From: Xenia sp. Carnegie-2017
Lineage: Eukaryota > Cnidaria > Anthozoa > Malacalcyonacea > Xeniidae
Length of the DNA: 64,000 nucleotides
Direction: 5' to 3'
NCBI RefSeq assembly: GCF_021976095.1
Contig: NW_025813469.1
Location: forward strand, 9,130,490-9,194,489
Notes under the pieces: model-generated
The model's input: the letters and a program-made list of their open reading frames with translations, nothing else
The model's database searches: none
Told to the model about the DNA's origin: nothing
Translations under genes and position numbers: made by a program
Part shown: in pieces, positions 1-11,210 of the stretch
How positions within the stretch are numbered: the first letter of the stretch is position 1
Layout of the letters: each line of letters starts with the position of its first letter

Positions 1-649
1 CCTGATCTTGTCTTTTAGCCTGATATTTAGTATGCTCCTCTCCATGCTCCTTTGTGTGACTGCCAGCTTCCTTGATTGGTGTTTTGTAAGCGCCCATGTT
101 TCTGCTCCGTATGTCATAGATGGTAAAATGACAGTGTCCATTATTTTCCTCTTCAAACTGTTTGGGATGTTTTCTCCTTTAGAAAGTGACTGTATTGCCG
201 AATCTTCTCCATCCGACATTGATTCTTTGATTGACCTCAACACTGATTTCATTTCTTGGTGTTAACATTTTTCCAAGGTATTTGTACTTCTCCACCTCCT
301 CCAACTTCTCTCCGTCAACTGTGATCCCTCTTCTTTGCTTCCCTCTTGCGATGTCATTGCACATGATCTTGTTTTTTTTCTTATTCATTTTCATACCATC
401 TTTTTTTCCTTCTTCATTCAGTTTCGTCAAAAGTTATTGAAGATCTTCCTCTTTGTTTGCAAACAAGATTATGTCATCTGCGAATCTTAAGTTGTTCATT
501 ACTCTTCCGTTGATGTTGATGCCTTTATCCAATGGTATTCTTTTGACGATTTCTTCAATGGCAGCAGTGAACATGATAGGTGACAGTGTATCTCCTTGGC
601 GGACACCTTTCTTTATATTGATCTTTTCGCTCAGCTTTTCTGTTCTTAG
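1..649 (-). pseudogene. LINE reverse transcriptase, C-terminal half
   Basis: The RT resumes at about 649 with TEKLSEKINIKKGVRQGDTLSP, followed by the catalytic FADD motif in LRFADDIILFANK (about 470-500). The thumb region carries YKYLGKML (about 270-300). The frame changes near position 180, after which the typical C-terminal stretch MTYGAETWALTK is readable down to position 1, where the window cuts it. This is the same element as the endonuclease to the right. The break between halves coincides exactly with the 650-1218 insertion. Confidence 0.82.
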
Positions 650-1218
650 ACAAAAAGAATGATAGCACAGCGCTATAACCAACAACTACAAACAATAACG
701 ACCTTGTCTAACAACATTTGAGAAATTAACCTTCCACTCCTCTTCCTTGTAAACCATACAAGTCTGCTCAAAAGCAGAGCGTCTTATACGCTACAAGTCC
801 CGGGCTTGTGACCGGTATAGCAGAGTTAAAAGGTGAAAGGTTTATCATAGATTAATCAACTGAATATTCCTGCTCATTTTTTGTTTGGAAGCATGTTGAA
901 CAGTTCATATGGACAAAGCTCGAATTCCATATTAAATATCAGTAACATAATCCGGTGTTAATGTTAGACAATACATCATTGCCCTTCAGTGAAAGCATCC
1001 CGCTTTTCACTGGAAAAGAATCTAATATCGATGTTAAACATAGATTGTTACAAGCATCCCGCTTGGCAATATGTATAAGTATAATCACAACGTCAAATAG
1101 TTGGAATGTTATTAAACAAAAAGAATGATAGCACAGCGCTATAACCAACAACTACAAACAATAACGACTTTGTCTAACAACATTTGAGAAATTAACCTTC
1201 CACACCTCTTCCTTGTAA
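650..1218. repeat. 466-bp unit with 103-bp terminal direct repeat inside the LINE
   Basis: Positions 650-752 and 1116-1218 are nearly identical direct repeats (offset 466 bases, a few differences). The 363 bases between them are not LINE sequence and contain two small hairpins around the repeated motif aagcatcccgctt (993-1005 and 1052-1064). The arrangement could be about 1.2 copies of a tandem unit, or a short element with terminal direct repeats. I saw no open reading frame of note and no clear target duplication. It replaces the middle of the LINE RT, so insertion was accompanied by loss of LINE sequence. Confidence 0.7.
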
Positions 1219-2084
1219 TCCAATTCTTCACTGATTCTGTTCTTGATTATTTTCATGAACAACTTGTAGATGTGGGATGGCAAACTTATGGGGCGGTAGT
1301 TTGCAAGATCTTTCTTGTCTCCCTTCTTGAAGAGTAGAATAATGATGGCGTTCTTCCACTCTTTTGGCACTTTTTCCGTCTCAATGGCTTTGTTGTAAAG
1401 ATGCTGAAGTTTTTCCATTAGGATGTCACCTCCGACCTTTATCATCTCTATTACCACAAGATCTTTACAGGGTGATTTTCCGTTTTTCATCTGATGGATT
1501 GCCTTCTCCACTTCACATTTCATGATTACTGGAGTCTCTTCTGCTGGTCTCAACTGAATGTTTTGGGAGGGATCTTCGTACAGTGCCTGATAGAATTCTG
1601 CACATCTCTCGAGGATTCTTTTTCTGTCTGTTGTTACCTTTCCATCCTTCTCCTTCAGTGCTTGAATCAGAGCCTTCTTTCCATCTCCTGTTTTGCTCTT
1701 TTTCAACCCTTTGCCACTTTCAACTGCTTCTCTGATTCTCTTGGTGTTTTCTTCTTTCAGATTTTGTCTTGTTTTCTTTCTGATTGTCTTGCACAGTTCT
1801 GAATATTCTATCTTTTCTCTTGTTGTTACTCTTTTCATTTCTCTCCGTTTCTTAAGCAAGGCTTTGGTATCTGACTTCAGCTTTTCCTCTTTCCTGTTCA
1901 TCACTTTTCCTGCAACCTTCTCTGCGCATCGCTGGATGGTATCGCTTAGTTGCGCGGCGTTTTCCTCAACGTCGTCAATCTCGTTTCCTAGAATTTCAAA
2001 ACGGTTGCTTAATTCAATTTGAAATTCTTCCCTCTTCTGAAGCAGTCCTTCGATGTTGATTTTTGGTGCTGATGCCTTCACCAT
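1219..2084 (-). pseudogene. LINE reverse transcriptase, N-terminal half
   Basis: This is the linker and first half of the reverse transcriptase. A long Lys/Arg/Glu-rich linker (about residues 1-130) precedes the start of the RT fold, which shows [30 protein letters not shown] and [20 protein letters not shown], the conserved opening motifs of non-LTR RTs. After the residues ELDYKEEVW the reading leaves LINE sequence at about 1218 and enters the inserted 466-bp unit, ending at 1152. The stretch that normally carries the first catalytic aspartate is missing. The frame is the same as the upstream endonuclease. Confidence 0.85.
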
Positions 2085-2090
2085 TCTCCT

Positions 2091-3171
2091 TCATTCCATC
2101 TTTGTGTTCATTCTAACGGTGCTGCGGATCATTCTGTGGTCACTCCCGATGTTGAATGTGTTCATCACTTCAATGTTCAACATTATCTCTTTCTTGTTCA
2201 CGAGGATGTAATCAATTTCATTCTTAACTTCACAGTTTGGGCTGCGCCATGTCCACTTATTCTTTGCTGGTTTCTTGAACATTGTGTTTGCGATCGTCAA
2301 TCCATTGGATGTTGCGAATTGAACCATCATTTCTCCTCTTTCATTTATCTCTCTAAGTCCATGCATGCCAGTTGTTGCTCCGTCACTCTGTTGGTGTCTT
2401 CCAATTTTGGCATTGAAGTCACCCATGACCACCTGGTAATGACTTTGCCTCCTGTCCATTGCTCTTGTCACTTCCTCATAGAGTTCTTCCACTTCTACAT
2501 CGTCATGGCTGCATGTTGGCGCATATATCTGTATCACTTGGAGCGAGTATCTGCTGTTGATCTTCACTGCGATGGATGCTACTCTGTCGCTGAGGCCCTC
2601 AAAGTCAGTGACTTTGTCCTTTATGCTTTGGTGGATTAAGAAACCAACACCTTTCATTGACACATCTCCACCTTTGGTGTAAAGTAGGTGGCCAGCATCA
2701 ATCTGCGTCAGTTCTTCACCTTTCCTTCTTGTTTCTGCCAAGCCGATTGTATGCCATTTCATTTTTTGTTTCATTAAGTTATTGCATCAGTTCAAGTAGT
2801 TTTTCATCATCTTTCAAAGTTCTCACATTGTATGTAGAGATATAGATCTTGGGAGCCCGGAGATTCTTTGCACCCTCTGCCTTTCGGCTGCCGGGGACTG
2901 AGGGCCGTTTTGAATTGCGTGAATTCATGTTGTGGGATTGAACCATGACTCTCCACGCTGGTTCGGTGCGTTTTGGCGAGTACCTGTTGGCTAGAGCTTC
3001 TAGCCAGCAGGAGTTTGCACTTGGTTGTTGGGACACTTGCGGACCCTCCGCCCTGGCCGTTGGCTGCCTGTCGCTGATCGTCCGCCCAGTGGTGCAGTGT
3101 AGACACCACCCCCTCACATGGTTTAGCCCGCCTGCTGAGACGGTGTACCGGGGCATGGCGCATGGAGCCAC
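2091..3171 (-). pseudogene. LINE endonuclease domain
   Basis: This region codes the nicking endonuclease of the LINE, which would cut target DNA to prime reverse transcription. The N-terminal strand with STYNVRTL sits at about 2820-2850 in one open stretch (3171-2779). The rest (2774-2091) carries GLAETRRKGEE (catalytic Glu region), IYAPT, the GDFNAKIGR motif and the terminal GSDHRMIRS with the catalytic Asp-His pair. Motif order and spacing are those of exonuclease-endonuclease-phosphatase domains of non-LTR elements. The two stretches are in different frames near 2775. The second ends in a stop at 2093-2091 but lies in the same frame as the RT that follows, so originally this was probably one polyprotein. 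Decay is limited, so the copy is moderately young. Confidence 0.85.
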
Positions 3172-3310
3172 ATGTGAGAGATTCAGGGATGAGTGGGGGC
3201 CAGTGATGCCTGTCCACCCTACCAGGTAGAGTGCAGCAGCCAGACACCAAAGGTACTACCCCTCCTCAGAGCCCCGATGCCCCCAATAGGCATTACATAA
3301 GACAAATGGC

Positions 3311-5181
3311 CATCAAAATTTTGCAGGCCATCTCCAAACTACTATCAATCTTGTGGTCTTCTCCTCGAGAATTTTTTGTAAAACGATAGGTATAATGTTA
3401 AGTTGAGGGAAATCATAAAAGAAATATGGTTTCCAACCAATTTTAAATGCGTTAAAAGCCTCAGGATTGATTAGATAAGAATTAAAATGTTTTGCATATT
3501 TTAATTAAATTGAGAAGTGAATAGATAAATAATTGTTTCTCTACATATTGATGGCTCATATTAGATTTTACCTATAGCCCATTCAGTTCAAAGGCTTTCT
3601 AGACTGTTTATTTGCCGCTGAATTCTCATTGCCCGCTGTTTATGATCTGCTTACAAACTTATCATGCTGTATACACCAATTCCAAAGTTTATGAAATATT
3701 TTGAATGTCTTATTTGAGTCATAATATCTTTTCTAACACACACACTCACATTTTCTTGACAATTCTGATTTAAGTCCTCTAAGCGCAAAAAAGACGGTCA
3801 GCATTTTTAATTTATTGGTAAGGAGAGTAGATTATGGAAAAGTCCATTGGCTCCCCCCCCGTGCCACCTATTTTTTATCAGCAATGATTTCAACAACATC
3901 ATCGAGTCTATGCATCTGTCAATAAAGTATTCTATTGTTTGGTGGGGAGAGTGAGTTTAATGGCGTAACACAACCACGGAGGGCTCTCTGTCAATCAGCC
4001 ATTAGTGACCCTCAGGATTTCTATAGAAAATAGATTGAATAATTGTACGTATTAGTTTAGTATTTCCTCTAATTAGTTTCTGAGTTCACATAAAGCAATT
4101 TCAGGTAAATTTACTGTATACTTTTTATTAGAGAACCAGATTGCTCTTTTTGTTACATCACCAAGTTTTAAATGTGTGGTAGACTCTAAATTTGCAGAAA
4201 ATCTTATATACTTATGCTAGAATAGGTACTTTAGCATTCACAGCACTATCTAAAACCGAAGAAACGCAGAAAATTGAAAAAAAAGGTAGAGAAGCAGAAA
4301 CTGCATTTTTAATAGCTTGTCAAAGCATGAATGATATTTTAAAAAGCAACTAATATTTCACGGATCCTTTATAACATGTATGAAAATTTCATAAAATTGG
4401 ATGCAAATTAAATCAACTGGGAAGATACATAAAATACGTGACATTTTTTGCGCACGAATATACACCTAGTACATGTTATTTTGTTAAAAGTACATCCATA
4501 AAAACTTCTCAACAAAATATTCATATTTTAATAACAATATACTAAAATTGCTGAGATGTAACATAATAGTATTGCTATTAATTTCTCATATATGTTTTTA
4601 TTTATTAACTTAATTTATATTGTAATTCTTGTTTGGGTCATAATATCAAGTCACCCCATCACTGTTACGCCACTGACCGTTTGAATAAACGGGTCAGCAA
4701 ACATGATCAAACATTGCAAATTCTCACATGCTATTTTCCAAATTCATACATCTATAAAACATTTGTTAATAATTTTTCAATGCTGAAAATTTATGCGCAA
4801 AAAAATGTCTAAAATAAAAGGCTCAATTTAGACATAAGGAAAAAAAAGCGATTCATAATCCTTACACAGATGTAACCTGAGGGATACTAAGAGGTAAACT
4901 GTGTAAAAAATACAGCACAATGTCTCTACATTGCTTATCTTTTCCTTAGTTAGAATCATTTGGACCGATACAATCTTAAAACCAAGAACTGCGAGAACTT
5001 TGCTTGGTAAATGATGAAGTCTGAGGGTGTTCGTTAAACCCTAGAGTTTTCAGTAGACTACATGCTCGTATCTAAAGCATTGTTTGAAAGTTCATTATCA
5101 TTAATAGTTGCCTTGTAGATAATCATTAAAATGAGTAAAATAGATATAGCCCTCCTGTTGCGAATAGAAGTTTATGGTTAA
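3311..5181. other. Non-coding stretch, partly duplicated at 25.0-25.5 kb
   Basis: No gene is supported here. About 3405-3850 is clearly similar to 25035-25480, including the segment reading tttctagactgtttatttg. The rest is AT-rich with short CA-rich and poly-C runs and no convincing exon. Confidence 0.7.
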
Positions 5182-5243
5182 ATGAGATATGATCTTCGCA
5201 CTTAGCTGGACAATTTAAGCAATCGTCTCAGGACCTGAAAAAA

Positions 5244-5277
<34 letters not shown>

Positions 5278-5494
5278 TTGCGGTGCCGGTGCAGTGCTCT
5301 GACCACTGAGCTATGAAGTCACACAGTGGTGAGCAGGTCAATATTGTTGGGCTCATGTTTTCTCGTGAAATGAATGTCGAATGACATTCGAATGACATTC
5401 ATTTCACGAGAAAACATCAGCCCAACAATATTGACCTGCTCACCACTGTGTGACTTCATAGCTCAGTGGTCAGAGCACTGCACCGGCACCGCAA

Positions 5495-5528
<34 letters not shown>

Positions 5529-5590
5529 TTTTTTCAGGTCCTGAGACGATTGCTTAAATTGTCCAGCTAAGTGCGAAGATCATATCTCAT
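5182..5590. repeat. Head-to-head tRNA-derived SINE pair forming a 409-bp palindrome
   Basis: Two copies of one SINE lie in opposite directions. The tRNA-like heads are 5321-5249 (minus) and 5451-5523 (plus), mirrored around about 5386 with no length change. Arms of about 197 bases match almost perfectly and are separated by about 15 bases (5379-5393). The head has an A box (tagctcagtggtcagagca), a B box (gggttcgaatccc) and an anticodon-loop-like GGC, suggesting derivation from tRNA-Ala. The body continues with a small tttttcagg hairpin and ends near gcgaagatcatatctcat. These are not functional tRNA genes, because the anticodon stem is imperfect and the SINE body follows directly. The family is repeated at 21.0-21.5 kb. 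Confidence 0.9.
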
Positions 5591-7029
5591 ATAATTTCAA
5601 ACACCCCACTGCATAAAACACTCAGAAGTTTATGGCTTTAATCATTTTTTAAATTTTCTTTTTGTTTTATGACAAACTATTGGGGTAGAGGAAAGTTCAT
5701 ATAATTTTTCACCAGTGGAAAACTTTAAATATTTTCAATGTTGTGGTGCAAGTACGAAAAAATAATATGCATTTCTTCAAATCAATTCCATCTGTAAAAC
5801 ATCTGAATTTTATCATGTTATGGTAGCAGCAAAGAATTCCATTTAGTAATGATGCTATTTTATAAATTAGTTTAAACCTTTAAACTTCATAATCATTTTA
5901 AGGACCCCATGCCCATTTTTTTGAAGGCATGAATTTTGGCAAGATGTATACGCTTTTTCGTTCTTTCACGGAACTGCTGCACCAACTTTGCTGAATACTT
6001 TTTAAGGCTTTCTCAAAGGGAAGTTTCTTGTCAGCATTACACCCGGAATCCAAACCTGATTTGCCTTATAGAACATATAGCTGATAGAATGGTTGTGAGA
6101 ATCAAGTTGCTTACATGAGACCATTTCTAAAACTTCAGCATTTGAAGCTATAATCTCACATTTATCATAAAACAAAGTCTACCTGCTCTAAAGATAGAGA
6201 CTATACTTAGCGACTTTAGTAGTATAATACTAATGAATTGAAGATTGAAGCGTTTACTGGAGAAATGTTTTAAAGTTTTGCCGTGATATGCAGTCACATA
6301 TGCTGGTTTTAGGCTCATCTGGTAGGGCAATAATTGTTGCCAAACTTTGTTATAAAAAAGGCTGCCTGCTGCTGTCTGTGTTGTGTTTGTTGAGTGGAAA
6401 TAAATTTCATTGTGAGTGATGTCCTTTGCATTTATAGAGACGATGTACATTGGTGTAAGTATTGGCCTTTGATCTGGTTGTAGTTGTCTGGCTAATTTTA
6501 TTACTTTAATACTAGGAATGTGAACATGTAAATCTTCGCAAAACAAGAACTCCGTTACGCGGGTATTCGAGGCAAACACAAGGAACGACATTCCTTGTTT
6601 AAATTTGGCTTGAAAAGCTCAAGATTGCGAGTCAAAAACTCAATGTACATATCGCCAAGTAGTGTTAAAGCATTGGTGATAAAGGTCGCCAGCTTTCCAA
6701 GTCTTTGTTTAGCTTTGCAGTATCTCAAATCGAATGCTTAGATTGCAATGTTACAATATCAGCTACGCTATGGTTAATTAAGTAATTGTAACTCAAACTT
6801 CGACAAGCTTTATATGAAAACTCCCAACTTAAAGAAACAAGCCGCAAATCGTATGATTCAGTAATTACCAAATTTCAGGCATTTATTCTTTGGCACAGTG
6901 AGCTTTTCTTTGGATCGATCTTATGTATTTATTTGGTTTTTTCCAAGTTAAACGATTAATATTGGTTGACAAATGTCTGCCAGTTTATGGCTTAGATCAT
7001 CGTTTGTTTGTTTTTTTCACCATTATATC
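5591..7029. other. Non-coding stretch around the orphan frame
   Basis: Apart from the weak frame at 6148-6591, I see no exon, RNA gene or element here. Confidence 0.5.
6148..6591 (-). CDS. Orphan 147-residue open reading frame, function unknown
   Basis: An uninterrupted frame of 147 codons on the minus strand, long for this AT-rich DNA. It begins MSFLVFASNTRVTE. A central part rich in Asn/Thr/Gln is followed by YVTAYHGKTLKHF and a hydrophobic tail. I do not recognise a family. It has no neighbours in the same direction and no clear splice sites. It may be a relic of a mobile element or a chance frame. Confidence 0.25.
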   Translation of the reverse strand: MSFLVFASNTRVTEFLFCEDLHVHIPSIKVIKLARQLQPDQRPILTPMYIVSINAKDITHNEIYFHSTNTTQTAAGSLFYNKVWQQLLPYQMSLKPAYVTAYHGKTLKHFSSKRFNLQFISIILLKSLSIVSIFRAGRLCFMINVRL

Positions 7030-7454
7030 ACCATTTGCATTCAACTGGTAAGTGTCCTAAATTTTTGGCGTTTGTTCGCGTTTCAAACGTTACGTTTGTC
7101 AGGCGAAACATTGCTTTCAAATTAGAAACGTAACGTTTGCTCAAGATTGTTTAAAGTTTGAGGAACAAGTTGAACAGGTCTTCGTCATGTCATTGACATA
7201 TTTATACGATTTTGCATTGTTCAAATGCTGTAGCAACTTAAAATTACATTCGTATACCTTAGGCAATTTGCAAAGTTTAATAATTCATCATATAATATAA
7301 GAAAGATCTTTTGCAATTGTAGAAATCTGCGATTTCCACAAACGTAACTTTTACTATTTGAAACCGGACGTTCTGTCTGACAAACGTGATGTTTGAAATG
7401 TAAACATACGAGAAAAATTCGAGACACTTACCAGTTGGTAATATGCAAATGGTA
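7030..7454. repeat. MITE-like element with about 70-bp terminal inverted repeats
   Basis: The left arm (about 7031-7110, core aactggtaagtgtc) is matched in reverse at the right end (about 7370-7453). The arms share a long diverged inverted match that includes the segment acgtttgtcag. The interior is non-coding. Its size (about 425 bp) and structure fit a non-autonomous DNA transposon. No target duplication could be fixed with confidence. Confidence 0.65.
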
Positions 7455-9531
7455 ATATTGACCAACTTTGCTAAGTCAATCATCCTGAGCGACTAAGATG
7501 TTTAAACAGGAATTTGGCGCGTCGCCATTATTTTTGAACTCCGTTAACATTTCTAAATAAAAGATTACTTTCTCTGCTTCATAAAGGTTATTATATATCT
7601 TTAGATTCTTAGCTATACAACGCTATTCTGTCTCTAGTTTCTCTTGGGCAGCGTTAGAGACGTGTAACGGACAACTTCATTTTGTTTTCTATCGTTTTTG
7701 CAATCATGGCCATGAAATTGTTTTCTTTGTTATCAACTATTTTCAACTTGACTTCCATCAATGTCAAGTAATAACTATTCTTCTTCCTCTGCTATGGCAA
7801 CTTCCTTTTCAATTGATTTTCCTCTTGATCCATCATCAATTTTTTTCTTCCGGTTATTGTAATTTGAGTTCTATGGTTTGTTTTTGAACACTGACCGTGC
7901 AACGGTTCTTGCAGAACTGATCTTAAGGAATGAGCGATTCTTCATATAGTTATTGTCACATAACTCGTTTCACACAATCTGTGCGAAGTGCTGGCTCACT
8001 GTATTCAAACTTTACTCGAACGATGGAACTGTATTTTGAATATAATATTTAACACTTCGATAGGATATTTACAGTGGTTGTGCACGATTTTTACAAGACG
8101 GGGTTCCAAACGTTGGTTCTTCACGATACGGAATAATTAAATTGACCTCGTTAAGATTACGGACAGCCGTCAATCCTTAATCTGCGTTTTCGAAATTTAT
8201 TGCCTTCTGCAATACGACTATAAATTATCAAATTTGTATGACCCGTTCATACACCAATAACGTCAACTTTTCCGAACTTCCGAACCAACGCTTGCAAGCT
8301 ATATTTATGTATAGTTATTCGGAAGTGGTTTTAGGCGTTTAAATATGACTTGTAACTTTGCCATTCCGTTTTAACCTACATCCTACCGCAATGACGCATT
8401 GCGGTGAGAAAGTGCTCCTTTGACATGACTATAGTATTTGTCATCAATTTAATAATATATCTTATAATCTATAATAAGACACAGTTACACGGTAAATAAT
8501 TTGACATGACAATTTACAACAACTCCGTGTGGACCAGACCAATGAGGCAACAGAACTAATGTTTTTAGCATTATTCCTGGTAAAATTAATCAAGAAAAAA
8601 TTGCTAAATTTTGTTGATCTTTCTCATTATTTTTACAATAAATATGGAATGTAATACAATCATAACACATAAGAACAAAAAAGCGCACTTGATAATTCGA
8701 TATTTTTTAATTTACTTACTGTCGGACAGTCGGAAGTCTTGCTATCGTATTTACAAAACGCAATTTCAAAGCAAGTTCTGCGAAAAACAATTTTTTTCAT
8801 ACTACATACAAATATTCATCATATTGTCATAGAAATAACAATCAACACCAACTGAGGAGAACTAAACATATGCTACTGTTATTGTCAAAATTTTAATTAC
8901 AGATTCTCGTCTGTTAACCAAAGAGTACCCAAGTTACACGTATATAAACAAATCGCCATGGGAACATTATGTAATTACAATTACTAAGTTATTAACTATA
9001 AATATGATAAGAGAGCGTTATAGCTATAGTGGTAAATTTAAACATTTAAGTCAAGATTAGTTTTATTGATGCAAAGAGCTTCTTTTATTTCAAAAGAAAA
9101 CTTTGAGTAATCGCTATCGATGATTTAAGAAAGAGACTGAAAATTTAATTTTAAAAGAAGAGGCTGTATAATATGTCCCATGTTGAACAAAATTTGTTTT
9201 TTTAAAACTTTGCAGGCTTTTTTAGTCCTTAGTTTGATTACCAAAGGATTCTCCTTAGACGGACCCAGAATAGTTCTGGGTCAAACTTAAAAATGCTACG
9301 TCACCATCGTTGGCCTGTTTCAAACGTTGAATTTGACAAAAGCCAAACGCATTTAAAAAAAGAAAATTGAGAATTTTATCTTATCATTTCTATTAACTTT
9401 AACGCATTCCAAAGATGTAACAAGCGTCGACATTTAAAATGGGCCTTGAATTATTACACTAGCCAATCAAATTCCTATCATACAACATTACATATACCCT
9501 TAGAAATAAGCTATGTATTTTGATTTTGTAG
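7455..9531. other. Upstream flank or intron of the first LRR exon, built from duplicated segments
   Basis: Positions 7970-8275 match 47517-47822. Positions about 8690-9531 match about 25585-26299, the region before the second LRR exon. No NACHT or membrane exon of an NLR is found in this stretch or further left, so the first LRR exon has lost or never had its own first exon. Confidence 0.65.
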
Positions 9532-10906
9532 GTTTAAAAACTGGATTTCAAACTTAATTTCCAAGGACGGCGATAAAGTCCTTGGTTTTCTTGGAGTAAA
9601 GTGCTTATACGAGTTGCAGGACAAAGATGTCATGAGGTCAGCTTGTACGGAGTTAGAGAACTTTTTTCAAAAAACGCAGATTGATGGAGTTTCTTTTACG
9701 CCTGTTGATTCAAACGCATTGTTTGAATTTCTTTCTGAATGTGAACACATAAAAGGTCTTTCCTTTAACAATTGCAAGTTTCTTGATAATCAAAGCTGTC
9801 TTCCTTTAAAAAACTATTTGTCAAGTGAGAGAGCGGAAATTTTGATTAACTTAGAGTTTGAATTTTGTACTTTCGGCAATGTTTTTTGTAAGCATCTCAG
9901 CAAAGCTTTGAAGAGTGAGAATAGTAAAGTAACTGAGTTGAAATTATTTGGTAGCAGTATAGGTAAAGAAAGTTCAAAATATCTTAGTGAAGCTTTGAAA
10001 AGTGAGAATTGTAAACTTACTAAATTGTCTCTTATTCTTAGCGAGAAAGGGGATCAATGTGCCAAATATCTTAGTGAAGCTTTGAAAAGTGAGAGTTGTA
10101 AACTTACTAAATTGTATCTTAGGGCTAACAATATTGGGAAAGAAGGTGCTAAATATCTTAGTGAAGCTTTGAAAAATGAGAATTGTAAACTTACTGAATT
10201 GTCTCTTAGGGAAAACACTATACGTGGTGAAGGTGCAAAATCTCTTAGTAAAGCTTTGAAAAGTGAGAATTGTAAACTTACAAAATTTAATCTTCAAACA
10301 AACAATATACGTGAAGAAGGTGCAAAATATCTTAGTGAAGCAGTAAAAAGAAAGAATTGTAAGCTTACCGAATTGTATCTTAATAGCAACCAGATAGGCA
10401 TTGAAGGTGCAAAATATCTTAGTGAAGCTTTGAAAAATGAGATATGTAAGCTTACTAAAATACATATCTCCAATAACCATATAGGTGATAAAGGTGCAAG
10501 ATATCTTAGTGAAGCATTGAAAAGTGAGAATTGTAAACCTACTAGTTTGAATGTTGATAGCAACCATATAGGTGATGAAGGTGCAAAATATCTTAGTGAA
10601 GCTTTGAAAAGCGATAATTGTAAACTTACTAGCTTAAATCTTGATAGCAACCAAATAGGTGATGAAGGTGCCAAATATCTTAGTGAAGCTTTGAAAAGTG
10701 AGAATTGTAAACTTACTAGCTTAAATCTTGATAGGAACAGAATTGCTGATGAAGGTGGCAAATATCTTAGTGAAGCTTTGAAATGTGAGAATTGTAACCT
10801 TACTTTACTTAGTTTGTATCGTAACAATTTAGGTGATGAAGCTGCTAAATATCTTAGTAAAACATTCAAAGTTAGAATGGAAACTTATCAAATAGGATAT
10901 TGGTAA
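9532..10906 (+). CDS. NLR-like protein, LRR exon (copy A, orphan)
   Basis: The exon follows an acceptor (tttgtag at 9525-9531) in phase 2. It reads FKNWIS...GFLGVKCLYELQDKD, a leader shared by all three copies. About 85 residues without repeats follow, then about twelve 29-residue units of the pattern GDEGAKYLSEALKSENCKLT followed by a variable LxLxxNxI strand. This is the ribonuclease-inhibitor-type LRR used by animal NLRs to bind ligands. The DNA repeats with an 87-bp period (for example 10571 and 10658). The frame ends at 10906 in a degenerate twelfth unit. No membrane-NACHT exon lies upstream within the window, so this copy is either an orphan exon or a relic. The frame itself is open for over 450 codons, so decay is recent or held back by repeat homogenisation. 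Confidence 0.82.
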
Positions 10907-11210
10907 CAACAAAATAGTAGCTAAAGGTGTGATGTATCTTAGTGAAGCTTTGGAAAATAAGAGATGTAAGTTTACTGAAATAAATATCCTCAATAACAAT
11001 ACCGGTGATAAAGATGAAAAGTGAGAATTGTAAACTTACTAAATTGCCTCTTCATTATAACAATATGTATGATGAAGGTGCAAAGTTTCTTAGTGAAGCT
11101 TTGAAAAGTGAGAATTGTATGTTTGCTGAATTGAGTATCAATAGTAACAGTACGAGTGTTCAAGGCCCTAAACATCTTAGTAACACATTATAAAGTGAGA
11201 ATTTATATTC
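10907..11210 (+). pseudogene. Decayed LRR units following copy A
   Basis: About three further 87-bp units are readable beyond the stop at 10906, but out of frame and broken. One part opens at 11005-11193 (MKSENCKLTKLPLHYNN...). They show that the original array was longer and lost its 3' end by frame changes. Confidence 0.75.

Larger units (their letters stand above)
1..3310 (-). mobile_element. RTE-like LINE (non-LTR retrotransposon), interrupted
   Basis: The element reads right to left. A GC-rich 5' leader lies at about 3175-3310, then an apurinic-type endonuclease (about 3000-2091), then a reverse transcriptase (2084-1219 and 649-1). It continues past the left edge of the window, so the 3' end is not seen. 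Family evidence is the endonuclease opening STYNVRTL, the core GDFNAK and SDHR motifs, and the RT motifs GVRQGDTLSP and FADDIILF. This arrangement matches RTE-type elements whose endonuclease is often labelled craniofacial development protein 2-like in databases. The copy is broken: a stop separates endonuclease from RT, a frame change lies near position 180, and 650-1218 is an insertion that replaces the middle of the RT. Confidence 0.88.

Noticed and set aside
1494-2639. Plus-strand frames in the LINE (up to 167 residues)
   Set aside because: They are antisense to the endonuclease and RT, which carry all diagnostic motifs.
5451-5523. Functional tRNA-Ala gene
   Set aside because: It has A and B boxes but an imperfect anticodon stem, a C where the conserved T precedes the anticodon, and the SINE body attached directly. 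Copies with the same body occur at 21 kb.
9974-10869. Long minus-strand open frames (about 190 residues) across the LRR array
   Set aside because: They are antisense shadows of the 87-bp repeats; the same happens at 26648-27181 and 63616-63801. The plus-strand frames carry the recognisable LRR pattern and leader.
9890-10870. Regular direct repeats resembling a CRISPR array
   Set aside because: The period is 87 bp without distinct spacers, the units are translated LRRs, and the genome is eukaryotic.
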